Position numbers and translations under genes: made by a program. Shown here in pieces: positions 18,218 through 26,390 of a stretch of DNA of 64,000 bases. The DNA is from Xanthomonas citri pv. mangiferaeindicae. Lineage in GTDB: Bacteria > Pseudomonadota > Gammaproteobacteria > Xanthomonadales > Xanthomonadaceae. The stretch covers positions 1,240,001-1,304,000 of the forward strand of contig CP016836.1 in assembly GCA_002240395.1 (NCBI GenBank). The letters run 5' to 3'. Positions within the stretch are counted from its first letter, which is position 1. Each line of letters opens with the position of its first letter. The notes under the pieces were generated by a model. The model had not been told where the DNA came from. It did no database searches and was given only the letters and a program-made list of their open reading frames with translations.

Positions 18218-18292
18218 GTATCGTTGCTCGATACCTAGGTATCACTATACGATAAGTCTCGACTGAAGAGTCAAGACCGTAATTTTGTATCG
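18218..18292. promoter_or_regulatory. Divergent promoter with GTATCG palindromes, candidate IclR operator
   Basis: The gap between the MFS and cupin genes holds an inverted repeat GTATCG-TTGCT-CGATAC (18218-18234) that overlaps a perfect 14-bp palindrome GATACCTAGGTATC (18230-18243). It is followed by a TACGATA half site (18248-18254) and another GTATCG at 18287-18292. This is AT-richer than the surroundings. The nearby IclR-type regulator is the natural candidate to bind here; that link is inferred. Confidence 0.6.
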
Positions 18293-18314
18293 ATCACCGA
18301 AACAAGGAACCGCC

Positions 18315-18986
18315 ATGTCCAGCCTGATGCTGCGCCTGTTCGAAGACGAACTGCCTGCCCACTGCCCGCCGGTTTATCTGCCGGCAGCCCCGCGCGCGCT
18401 GTACTTGGCGCAGGGCGAGGCCACCGTGGAGGACGCCGTGTCGGGGACCCTGCTGTTGCAGGGCGCGGCGTGGGTCGGCGAAGACGCGCTGACGCTCAAT
18501 TGCGGTGCCGCGCCGGTCCGCATCTGGCGCTGGGAGCTGTCGACCGCCGCCTCGGCCGCACCGAACCTGCCCTCGGCGCCGGCCACGCGCACGGTGCTCA
18601 AGCTCGAAGCGCCCGTCGAACTCGACCCCGGATTCGACTGGTTGATGCGCTGCGACGAGGTGGGCTTCCCACCCGGCGGCGTCGCCCTGACCCACGTGCA
18701 TCAGGGCCCGGGCATCCGGATCTGCGCCGAAGGCGAGATCGGGATCGAGACCCAGGGCCGGGCACAGCGTCACGGGCCTGGCCAGGCGTGGTTCGAGCTG
18801 GGCCCCGCCCCGGTGCTGGCGCCGACCACCGAGCGCGAACCCACGCGCTTCGTGCGCTGCTTCCTGCTGCCGCGCCAGCTCAAGGGCCGCAGTTCGATCC
18901 GCTACGTGCGCCAGGAAGACGCGGACGCGCCCAAGGTGCAGACCTATCGGGTTTTCGCGGAGCGATACATCCGTCTACCTCAGTGA
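18315..18986 (+). CDS. Cupin-like protein of unknown function
   Basis: A 223-residue protein read from ATG 18315 after a clear AAGGAA ribosome binding site. The segment ALTHVHQGPGIRICAEGEIG resembles cupin motif 1 (an HxH pair, then E in a later strand), followed by RHGPGQAWFELGPAP, like motif 2 but without the expected His. It may be a metal-binding cupin or a degenerate one. Divergence from the meta-pathway operon and cotranscription with the IclR regulator link it to that catabolism. It is too unlike known ring-cleaving cupins to be called a dioxygenase. Confidence 0.6.
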   Translation: MSSLMLRLFEDELPAHCPPVYLPAAPRALYLAQGEATVEDAVSGTLLLQGAAWVGEDALTLNCGAAPVRIWRWELSTAASAAPNLPSAPATRTVLKLEAPVELDPGFDWLMRCDEVGFPPGGVALTHVHQGPGIRICAEGEIGIETQGRAQRHGPGQAWFELGPAPVLAPTTEREPTRFVRCFLLPRQLKGRSSIRYVRQEDADAPKVQTYRVFAERYIRLPQ

Positions 18987-19057
18987 CATCGCCTCGGGGT
19001 ACCCTGATGCGTGCGGCCTCGCCGCATTCATCGGCTTCACCGCACAGGACGATCCCC

Positions 19058-19852
19058 ATGGCCCAGGCCGGCCCCGCCTCCGACGACGCCGCGGACGCGT
19101 CGCTTCCCACCGCGATCGTGTCGTTGCAGGTCATCGACGCACTGTCCAACGCGCCCCAGGGGCTGGGGGTGACCCAGCTGTCGCAACAGTTGGGCATGCC
19201 CAAGGCGCGTGCGCACCGGCACCTGCGTGCGCTGCGCGATCATGGCTATCTGCTCCAGGACCCGGTCACCAACCAGTACCGGGTCGGCTGGAAGCTCTAT
19301 CTGCTGGGCAAGGCCTGCGTCGGGCGTTTCGACCTGACCACGCTGGCGAGGCCGGTGCTCGAGCGCCTGCGCGACGCTGTCGGCCAGACGATCGTCATCG
19401 CCTCCTATGCCGAGCAGGAGGTGGCGGTCATCGACGTGCTGCGCGGCACCTCGCCGCTGGAGATCAGCCTGCGGCCGGGCAGCCGCTTCCCCCACCATGC
19501 CAGCGCCCAGGGCAAGCTGGTGCTGGCCTACGGGCCGGCCGCGCTGCGCGAGCAGTACCTGGCGCAGCCGCTCGAACCCGAGACGCCGCGCACGATCACC
19601 ACGCATGCGCGCCTGCGCAGCGAACTCGACCGGGTCCGCGACTGCGGCTGGGCGGACGCGCCCGAAGAACTGTTCACCGGCATCAACGCGCTGGCCGCGC
19701 CGCTGCTACAGGCCGGCGGTGCGCTGTTTGGCACCTTGGCCATCGTCGGCTCGATCCATTACCTGCCGGCCACGCCCGATCCGGCGCACGTGGATGCGTT
19801 GCGTCGGACCGCCGCCGAGCTGTCGACGATGCTGGGTTACGCCGGCGCCTGA
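19058..19852 (+). CDS. IclR-family transcriptional regulator
   Basis: A 264-residue regulator with an N-terminal winged helix (LGVTQLSQQLGMPKARAHRHLRAL, about residues 42-65) and a C-terminal IclR effector domain with SRFPHHASAQGKLVLAY and ELFTGINALAAPLL. ATG 19058 follows an AGGA ribosome binding site; an in-frame ATG at 19007 is less likely. IclR members often control aromatic catabolism. The GTATCG palindromes upstream of the cupin gene are its likely target. Its 3' end overlaps mpl by 16 bases convergently. Confidence 0.88.
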   Translation: MAQAGPASDDAADASLPTAIVSLQVIDALSNAPQGLGVTQLSQQLGMPKARAHRHLRALRDHGYLLQDPVTNQYRVGWKLYLLGKACVGRFDLTTLARPVLERLRDAVGQTIVIASYAEQEVAVIDVLRGTSPLEISLRPGSRFPHHASAQGKLVLAYGPAALREQYLAQPLEPETPRTITTHARLRSELDRVRDCGWADAPEELFTGINALAAPLLQAGGALFGTLAIVGSIHYLPATPDPAHVDALRRTAAELSTMLGYAGA

Positions 19853-21258
19853 CCGGCCTGCAGTCCGGCGAGAAATCGCCGCGGCGCACCGTCGAAGCCG
19901 CCGTTGGACATGAACACCACGTGGTCGCCGTCGCTCGCCAGCTCGGTGAGGGCGTCCAGAAGCGCGTCGGCATCGGGCACCGTGCGCGCCTGGCCGCGCA
20001 CCGCCTCGACCACGCGCCCCGCGTCCCAGGCCAGTTCCGGCCGGTGCAGGAACACCACCGCATCGGCGGCCTCGAGTGACGGCGCCAGGGCCTGGGCATG
20101 CGCGCCCAGCCGCATCGAATTGCTGCGCGGCTCCATCGCCACGACGATCCGCGCCTCCCCGACCTTCGCCCGCAGCCCGGCCAGCGTGGTCGAGATCGCG
20201 GTGGGATGGTGCGCGAAGTCGTCGTAGACGGTGACCCCGCGGGCGCGGCCGAGCAGCTCGAGCCGGCGCTTCACGCTGCGAAAGCGCGCGAGCGCCGGCA
20301 ACACGTCCGCCGGATCGACGCCGACCGCCGCGCACGCAGCCAGCGCGGCCAGCGCATTGAGCACGTTGTGGTCGCCGAGCAACGGCCACTCGACCGTGCC
20401 CACGTCCACGCCACGGCGGCGGACCCGGAACGCGCTGCCGTCGGCGGCGATGCGTTCGGCGCTCCAATCGAACGCGGGATCGAAGCCGAAACGCTCGACC
20501 GGCGTCCAGCAGCCCATCGCCAGCACCTCGCCCAGGCGCGCGTCATGGCCATTGACGATCAGCCGTCCGCGGCCGGGTACGGTGCGCACCAGGTGATGGA
20601 ACTGGCGCTGGATCGCGGCGACATCGGGGAAGATGTCGGCATGATCGAATTCGAGGTTGTTGAGGATCGCCACCGTCGGACGGTAGTGCACGAACTTGCT
20701 GCGCTTGTCGAAGAACGCGGTGTCGTACTCGTCGGCCTCGACCACAAACACCGGTCGCCTCGGCGCGGCCGCGCCTTCTGCCTTCGACGACGCCGGATCG
20801 GCCGGTCCACCCAACCGCGCCGAGACGCCGAAGTCCTCGGCCACGCCGCCGATCAGAAAGCCCGGCGCGCGGCCGGCGGCCTCAAGCAGGAAGGCCAGGA
20901 TCGTCGTCGTCGTGGTCTTGCCGTGGGTGCCGGCGACCGCCAGCACCTCGCGTCCGGGCAGCACCTGCTCGCTGAGCCACTGCGCGCCCGAGGTGTAGGC
21001 GCGGCCGGCGTCGAGCACCGCCTCGACCGCAGGGTTGCCGCGCGAGAGCGCGTTGCCGATCACCACCTGGTCGACGTCGGCGCCGATGTACGCCGGGTCG
21101 TAGCCCTGGCGCAACGCGATGCCCAGTTGCTCGAGCTGGGTCGACATCGGCGGATAGACCGCCTGATCGCTGCCCTCGACCGCATGACCGAGTTCGCGTG
21201 CGAGCGCCGCGACGCCGCCCATGAAGGTGCCGGCGATGCCGAGGATATGGAGTTTCAC
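19837..21258 (-). CDS. mpl: UDP-MurNAc:L-Ala-gamma-D-Glu-meso-DAP ligase (GTG start)
   Basis: A 473-residue Mur-ligase family enzyme that reattaches recycled murein tripeptide to UDP-MurNAc in the cytoplasm. The start VKLHILGIAGTFMGG is diagnostic of Mpl. The ATP loop is AGTHGKTTTT, with DEYDTAFFDKRSKF and LEFDHADIF (metal site) in the central domain and YDDFAHHPTAI in the C-terminal domain. GTG 21258 is chosen as the start because the family begins there; upstream open frame is non-homologous. Confidence 0.94.
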   Translation of the reverse strand: MKLHILGIAGTFMGGVAALARELGHAVEGSDQAVYPPMSTQLEQLGIALRQGYDPAYIGADVDQVVIGNALSRGNPAVEAVLDAGRAYTSGAQWLSEQVLPGREVLAVAGTHGKTTTTTILAFLLEAAGRAPGFLIGGVAEDFGVSARLGGPADPASSKAEGAAAPRRPVFVVEADEYDTAFFDKRSKFVHYRPTVAILNNLEFDHADIFPDVAAIQRQFHHLVRTVPGRGRLIVNGHDARLGEVLAMGCWTPVERFGFDPAFDWSAERIAADGSAFRVRRRGVDVGTVEWPLLGDHNVLNALAALAACAAVGVDPADVLPALARFRSVKRRLELLGRARGVTVYDDFAHHPTAISTTLAGLRAKVGEARIVVAMEPRSNSMRLGAHAQALAPSLEAADAVVFLHRPELAWDAGRVVEAVRGQARTVPDADALLDALTELASDGDHVVFMSNGGFDGAPRRFLAGLQAGQAPA

Positions 21259-21392
21259 GGGTGGGAAGTCCTGGACGGGGCCGCACGGCGCCGGGCGGCT
21301 GCGGCGCGCGCGGACGACCGACGGCCGCGCCGGGAGAAAGACAGGCACCGCAGTCGCGCCGCCGCTGGACCCGGCGGCGCGCTGGGCGCGGC

Positions 21393-21971
21393 TCAGGCGG
21401 CGGCGTCGGCCTTGCCGATCGCCGCGACGATGCGCGCGAACACCTCATCGAGCGGACCGACGCCGTCGACCACCGTCAGCTGGCCGTGGTCGCGGTAGAA
21501 GCCGATCACCGGCGCGGTCTGCTGGTCGTAGACATTGAGGCGGTGGCGCACCGATTCGGGACTGTCGTCGGCACGGCCTTCCGCCTTCGCCCGACCGGCG
21601 AGCCGCTCGACGATCTGCTCGTTGTCGACCTCCAGCTGCACGGCGGCATCGAAGGTCTGGCCCAGTTTGGCCAGCAGCGCATCGAGCGCGGCGGCCTGGG
21701 CGAGGTTGCGCGGGTAGCCATCGAGGATGAAACCGGCGCGGGTGTCCTCGCGCGACAGGCGATCCTCGAGCATGCCCAGCAGGATCTCGTCGGAGACCAG
21801 GTCGCCGCGGTCCATCACCGCCTTGGCCTGAAGCCCCAGCGGCGTGCCGGCGGCGACTTCGGCGCGCAGCAGATCGCCGGTGGAGATGTGCGGCACCTGC
21901 AGGTGTTCCTTCAGTCGTGCGGCCTGCGTGCCTTTGCCCGAACCGGGCGCTCCGAGAAGAACCAAACGCAT
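21393..21971 (-). CDS. adk: Adenylate kinase, short type
   Basis: A 192-residue enzyme balancing AMP, ADP and ATP. The P-loop GAPGSGKGTQ is at residues 7-16, with HISTGDLLR and FILDGYPRN following. It lacks the long zinc-type LID insertion found in E. coli Adk, as is usual in Xanthomonadaceae. An AGGAG ribosome binding site precedes ATG 21971. It is divergent from the PPi-phosphofructokinase gene. Confidence 0.96.
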   Translation of the reverse strand: MRLVLLGAPGSGKGTQAARLKEHLQVPHISTGDLLRAEVAAGTPLGLQAKAVMDRGDLVSDEILLGMLEDRLSREDTRAGFILDGYPRNLAQAAALDALLAKLGQTFDAAVQLEVDNEQIVERLAGRAKAEGRADDSPESVRHRLNVYDQQTAPVIGFYRDHGQLTVVDGVGPLDEVFARIVAAIGKADAAA

Positions 21972-22088
21972 CGAACGCTCCTGCAAGTGTGGGGAGCCCT
22001 CCGGTCCTGCGGCTACACTCGGGCAGGGCGGCGAACGGCCGCACCAGCTTAACGTATCCCGCCACGACCCGAATCGACGAGGCCTGCG

Positions 22089-23345
22089 ATGCCCTCCGGA
22101 ACCCTGCTCTACGCCCAGTCGGGCGGCGTGACCGCCGTCATCAACGCCACCGCCTCGGCGGTCCTGCAAGAGGCCCGTGCGCAAGGCGTGCGCGTGCTGG
22201 CGGCGCGCAACGGCATCCTCGGCGCGCTGCGCGAGGATCTGGTCGACGCCTCGCGGTTGCCGATCGCCGCGGTCCGCGCACTGGCGCACACGCCCGGCGG
22301 CGCGTTCGGCTCGTGCCGCCACAAGCTCGGCACGCTCGAGGCTGACCGGGCGCGCTACGAGCGCCTGCTCGACGTGCTGCGTGCACACGATGTGCGCTGG
22401 TTCCTCTACAACGGCGGCAACGACTCGGCCGACACCGCGCTCAAGGTCTCCAAGCTGGCGCGGGCCTTCGACTACCCGCTGACCTGCATCGGCGTGCCCA
22501 AGACCGTCGACAACGACCTGGCGGTCACCGACTGCTGCCCGGGCTTCGGCTCGGCGGCCAAGTACACCGCGGTGTCGGTGCGCGAGGCGGCGCTCGACGT
22601 CGCCGCGATGGCCGACACCTCCACCAAGGTCTTCGTCTACGAGGCCATGGGCCGCCATGCCGGCTGGCTCGCCGCGGCCGCGGGTCTGGCCGGCCAAGGC
22701 CCGGACGAGGCCCCGCAGCTGATCCTGTTCCCCGAACGCGCATTCGACGAAGCCGACTTCCTGGCCAACGTGCGCCGCGTGGTCGAGCGCGTGGGCTGGT
22801 GCGTCGTGGTCGCCAGCGAAGGCATCCGCACCGCCGACGGCCGCTTCGTCAGCGACGCCGGCGGCGGCCGCGACGCCTTCGGCCATGCCCAGCTCGGCGG
22901 CGTCGCCGCGCACCTGGCCGGCCGGGTCAAGGACGCCCTGGGCCTGAAGGTGCACTGGGCGCTGCCCGACTACCTGCAGCGCTCGGCCCGGCATCTGGCC
23001 TCCAAGACCGATGTCGAGCACGCGATGGCGGTCGGTCGCGAAGCGGTGCGCTTCGCACTCGCCGGTCGCAACGCGACCATGCCGGTGATCCGGCGCACCT
23101 CCGACGCGCCGTATCGCTGGAAGATCGAGGCCGCGCCGTTGGAGAAGGTCGCCAACCACGAGAAGACCATGCCCGCCGGCTTCATCCGCCGCGACGGCTA
23201 CGGCATCACCGCGGCCGCGCGCCGTTATCTCGAACCCCTGGTGCGCGGCGAGGCGCCGCCGCCCTACGGACGCGACGGCCTGCCGAAATACGTGACCCCG
23301 GCGTTGACCCCGGTGCCGCGCACGCTGGCCGACTGGGACGGCTGA
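22089..23345 (+). CDS. pfp: Pyrophosphate-dependent 6-phosphofructokinase
   Basis: A 418-residue PFKA-fold enzyme. The PPi type is indicated by NGGNDSADTA in place of the Gly-rich ATP site and by GVPKTVDNDLAV, whose Lys substitutes for the Gly of ATP enzymes and blocks ATP binding. The fructose-6-phosphate site includes YEAMGRHAGWLA. It makes glycolysis reversible at this step, and Xanthomonadaceae use this enzyme instead of ATP-PFK. It is divergently paired with adk. Confidence 0.93.
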   Translation: MPSGTLLYAQSGGVTAVINATASAVLQEARAQGVRVLAARNGILGALREDLVDASRLPIAAVRALAHTPGGAFGSCRHKLGTLEADRARYERLLDVLRAHDVRWFLYNGGNDSADTALKVSKLARAFDYPLTCIGVPKTVDNDLAVTDCCPGFGSAAKYTAVSVREAALDVAAMADTSTKVFVYEAMGRHAGWLAAAAGLAGQGPDEAPQLILFPERAFDEADFLANVRRVVERVGWCVVVASEGIRTADGRFVSDAGGGRDAFGHAQLGGVAAHLAGRVKDALGLKVHWALPDYLQRSARHLASKTDVEHAMAVGREAVRFALAGRNATMPVIRRTSDAPYRWKIEAAPLEKVANHEKTMPAGFIRRDGYGITAAARRYLEPLVRGEAPPPYGRDGLPKYVTPALTPVPRTLADWDG

Positions 23346-23436
23346 GCGGCACGATCGACGCATCGCCCGTTCATCGTGCGGCCGCCCGGGGCGGCGCTAT
23401 ATTGAACCCCGCCCGATCGATCGTGCAGGCCCTTCG

Positions 23437-24747
23437 ATGACGTCCGATGCCGGTGTCCGACGCGATCTCCAGCATCTGCGCGAACTGCTCGACCATAATT
23501 CCGACTGGGCCTGGGAGGTCGACGCGCAGGGCCGCTACACCTACTGCTCGCGCATGGTCACCGCCCTGCTCGGCCATCCGCCCGAGGCGATGCTCGGGCG
23601 CACCCCGTTCGAGTTCATGCCGCCAGCCGAGGCCGCCCGCGTGGGCGAAGCGTTCGCGGCCATCATCGCCGAGCGTCGTGCGTTCTCGGGCCTGGTCAAT
23701 CGCAACCTGCATGCCGACGGCCGCGTCGTGGTGCTGGAAACCAGCGGCGTGCCGTTGTTCGACAGCGCAGGAGAACTCCGCGGCTACCGTGGCATCGACC
23801 GCGACATCTCCGAGCTCGGCGAGCGGGTGCTGCGGCTCGAGGCGGTCTACGACCACGCCGCCGTGCCGATGAGCACGGTCGACACCACCGGCACCGTCGT
23901 GATGGGTAACCGGGCGATGGCCGCACTGTGCGAGCACGACGGCCCGCTCGCCGGCCTGCGCTTGGCCGATCTGCTGCCCGACGCGGCGCACTGGCTCGAG
24001 GCCGATCTGGCGCTGGCGCGCGATGGCCAACCGCTGCCGACCCACGAATTCGCCTGGCGCGCGCGCTGGCTGTACGCCGCGCCGCACGCGCTGCACGACG
24101 CGCTCGGCCGCGTGGCCGGGCTGTCGATCGCCTGGATCGACATCACCGCCCGCCGCCAGGCCGAGCAACTGCTCACCGAGGCCAATCGCCGGCTCGAAGG
24201 CTACGCGCGCCAGGACTACGTCACCGGCCTGTACAACCGTCGCGACCTCGACGAACGGCTGGCGCTGGAGATCGGTCGGGCGCGGCGCGACGGCAGCGCA
24301 CTGTCACTGTGCATGGCCGACGTGGACTACTTCAAGGGCTACAACGATTGTCTGGGTCACCTGGCCGGGGACGACTGTCTGCGCACGATCGCCGGCGCAC
24401 TGCGCCGGGCGGTGTCGCGGCCAGGGGATGCGGTGAGCCGCTACGGCGGCGAAGAGTTCGTCGTGGTGCTGGCCGGCACCGACGAGGCCGGCGCGGCGCA
24501 TGTGGCCGAACGGTTGCGCGCGCACGTGGAAGCGCTGGATCTGGCGCATCCCACCAGCCCGCTCGGCCGGGTGACAGTCAGCGTCGGCGTGGTCACCTGC
24601 CGACCGCAGCGCGACCCGGTCGCCACCGACGCCGCCCCTGCAGTCGCCGGACTGCTGCGCCTGGCCGACCATGCGCTGTATGCCGCCAAGCATGCCGGCC
24701 GCAATCGGGTGGCCACCGAACCGCTGCCGTCCACATTGCCGGTCTGA
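23437..24747 (+). CDS. PAS-PAS diguanylate cyclase
   Basis: A 436-residue cytoplasmic signalling protein with no TM segment. Two PAS domains (about 15-130 and 135-245; the first has the WAWEVDAQGRYTYCS start) precede a GGDEF domain (about 260-430). The active-site loop is RYGGEEF with GGEEF at 337-341, so it should be active. RPGD at 328-331 is an RxxD inhibitory site exactly five residues ahead, predicting product feedback by c-di-GMP. The sensed signal is unknown. Confidence 0.93.
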   Translation: MTSDAGVRRDLQHLRELLDHNSDWAWEVDAQGRYTYCSRMVTALLGHPPEAMLGRTPFEFMPPAEAARVGEAFAAIIAERRAFSGLVNRNLHADGRVVVLETSGVPLFDSAGELRGYRGIDRDISELGERVLRLEAVYDHAAVPMSTVDTTGTVVMGNRAMAALCEHDGPLAGLRLADLLPDAAHWLEADLALARDGQPLPTHEFAWRARWLYAAPHALHDALGRVAGLSIAWIDITARRQAEQLLTEANRRLEGYARQDYVTGLYNRRDLDERLALEIGRARRDGSALSLCMADVDYFKGYNDCLGHLAGDDCLRTIAGALRRAVSRPGDAVSRYGGEEFVVVLAGTDEAGAAHVAERLRAHVEALDLAHPTSPLGRVTVSVGVVTCRPQRDPVATDAAPAVAGLLRLADHALYAAKHAGRNRVATEPLPSTLPV

Positions 24748-24871
24748 GCGGCGCGGCGTCCCCGTCGCGGCAGAATCACCGCTCACATTCATGCCGCCGC
24801 CATTGAATCGCGCGGTCGACCCCCGATCTTGTTCGGCTCAGCCCTGATCGGCACCGCCCGGCCCACGCTCG

Positions 24872-25684
24872 ATGCCCGAACTGCCCGAAGTCGAAACCAC
24901 CCGCGCCGGCCTGGCGCCGCATGTCGAGGGCCGTCGCATCGTGGCGGTCCAGATGCGCCGGCCGGACCTGCGCTGGCCGATCCCGTCCGAGGTCGCCGCG
25001 CAGTTGCCGGGCCAGCGCATCGACGGCATCCGCCGCCGCGCCAAGTACCTGCTGCTCGACACCGCGGCCGGCAGTGCATTGCTGCACCTGGGCATGTCAG
25101 GCAGCCTGCGCGTGCTGACCCCCGATGTACCGTTGCTTGCGCACGACCATGTCGACATCGCGCTGGATTCCGGGCGCGTGCTGCGTTTGCACGATCCTCG
25201 TCGCTTCGGCTGCCTGCTGTGGCAGCCGCCGGGCCAGACCCACGCGTTACTGCAGGGCCTGGGCCCCGAACCACTCGGCGAGGCCTTCGACGGCGACCAT
25301 CTGTTCCATGCCAGCCGCGGCCGGCGCGCGCCGGTCAAGGCGATGCTGATGGACCAGCGCATCGTCGTGGGGGTCGGCAACATCTACGCCGCCGAGGCGC
25401 TGTTCGCGGCCGGCATTTCGCCGCTGCGCGAGGCCGGCAAGATCTCGCGCGCCCGCTATGTACGCCTGGCCGACGAGATCCGCCGCATCCTCGCTTACGC
25501 GATCCAGCGCGGCGGCACCACACTGCGCGATTTCGTCACGCCGGGCGGCGCACCGGGGTACTTCGAACAGGAGCTGTTGGCGTATGGCCGAGGCGGCGAG
25601 CCCTGTCCGCGCTGCGGTGCCGCGATGCGCCAGGCATTGATCGCCCAGCGTACGACCGTCTGGTGCCCCCGCTGCCAGCGCTGA
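24872..25684 (+). CDS. mutM: Formamidopyrimidine-DNA glycosylase
   Basis: A 270-residue bifunctional glycosylase/AP lyase removing 8-oxoguanine and FapyG. The N terminus PELPEVETTRAGL supplies the catalytic Pro and Glu after Met removal. RRRAKYLLL holds the conserved Lys, VGNIYAAEALF is the helix-two-turn-helix, and the C-terminal zinc finger has CPRCG and CPRC pairs. Length is normal. It is convergent with tdk across four bases. Confidence 0.96.
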   Translation: MPELPEVETTRAGLAPHVEGRRIVAVQMRRPDLRWPIPSEVAAQLPGQRIDGIRRRAKYLLLDTAAGSALLHLGMSGSLRVLTPDVPLLAHDHVDIALDSGRVLRLHDPRRFGCLLWQPPGQTHALLQGLGPEPLGEAFDGDHLFHASRGRRAPVKAMLMDQRIVVGVGNIYAAEALFAAGISPLREAGKISRARYVRLADEIRRILAYAIQRGGTTLRDFVTPGGAPGYFEQELLAYGRGGEPCPRCGAAMRQALIAQRTTVWCPRCQR

Positions 25685-25688
25685 GCCG

Positions 25689-26315
25689 CTACAAAGGCAA
25701 TTCGGGCTGGGCCGGTTCGATCCGGCCTTCGCCGCGCGCGATCCGCTTGAACTCGGCGCGGCTCACCGACACGTAGCGCTCGTTGCCGCCGATCTCGACC
25801 TGCGGGCCGTCGTGCACCGCGTAGCCGCGCTCGTCCACGCGCACGGTCATCGTCGCCTTCTTGCCCGTGTGGCAGATGGTCTTGATCTCGCTCAGTTCGT
25901 CGGCCCAGGCCAGCAGCGCCTGGCTGCCTTCGAACAGCTCGCCGCGGAAATCGGTGCGCAGGCCGTAGCACAGCACCGGGATGCGCAACGCATCGACGAC
26001 CTCCGACAGCTGCCAGACCTGGGCGCGGGTCAGGAACTGGGCCTCGTCGACCAGCACACAGTCGATCCTGGGCACGTCCTCGCCGACGCCCAGCGCGCGC
26101 ACGCATGCGAGCAGGTCGTCGTCGCGGTCGAACGCGATCGCCTCGGCCGACAGCCCGATCCGTGAGGCCACCCGCCCGACCCCGGCGCGGTCGTCGAGCC
26201 GTGGGGTCAGGATCGCCACGCGCATGCCGCGCTCGCGGTAGTTGTGGGCGCTCTGCAGCAGCGTGGTGGTCTTCCCGGCGTTCATCGCCGAGTAGTAGAA
26301 GTAGAGCTTGGCCAT
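25689..26315 (-). CDS. tdk: Thymidine kinase, type II
   Basis: A 208-residue thymidine kinase of the salvage pathway. The P-loop is SAMNAGKTTTLLQ near the N terminus, LVDEAQFL holds the catalytic Glu, and IGGNERYVSVSRAEFK is the thymidine-binding lasso region. In E. coli Tdk, four Cys bind zinc around these positions. Here ICHTGKK keeps only one of the first pair, and YVSVSRAEF has none, so the zinc site appears lost. This may be lineage-wide. Confidence 0.95.
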   Translation of the reverse strand: MAKLYFYYSAMNAGKTTTLLQSAHNYRERGMRVAILTPRLDDRAGVGRVASRIGLSAEAIAFDRDDDLLACVRALGVGEDVPRIDCVLVDEAQFLTRAQVWQLSEVVDALRIPVLCYGLRTDFRGELFEGSQALLAWADELSEIKTICHTGKKATMTVRVDERGYAVHDGPQVEIGGNERYVSVSRAEFKRIARGEGRIEPAQPELPL

Positions 26316-26390
26316 CGGCGGATTCTACCGGCCAAGGGGCCAGCGCCGCCGGCCGGTACACTATGCGTCGCTAGACAGATGCCCCATCCG

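Noticed and set aside
18315..18986. Cupin gene as 3-hydroxyanthranilate dioxygenase (kynurenine route into oxalocrotonate)
   Set aside because: The metal-ligand pattern and length do not fit, and no other kynurenine-pathway gene is nearby.
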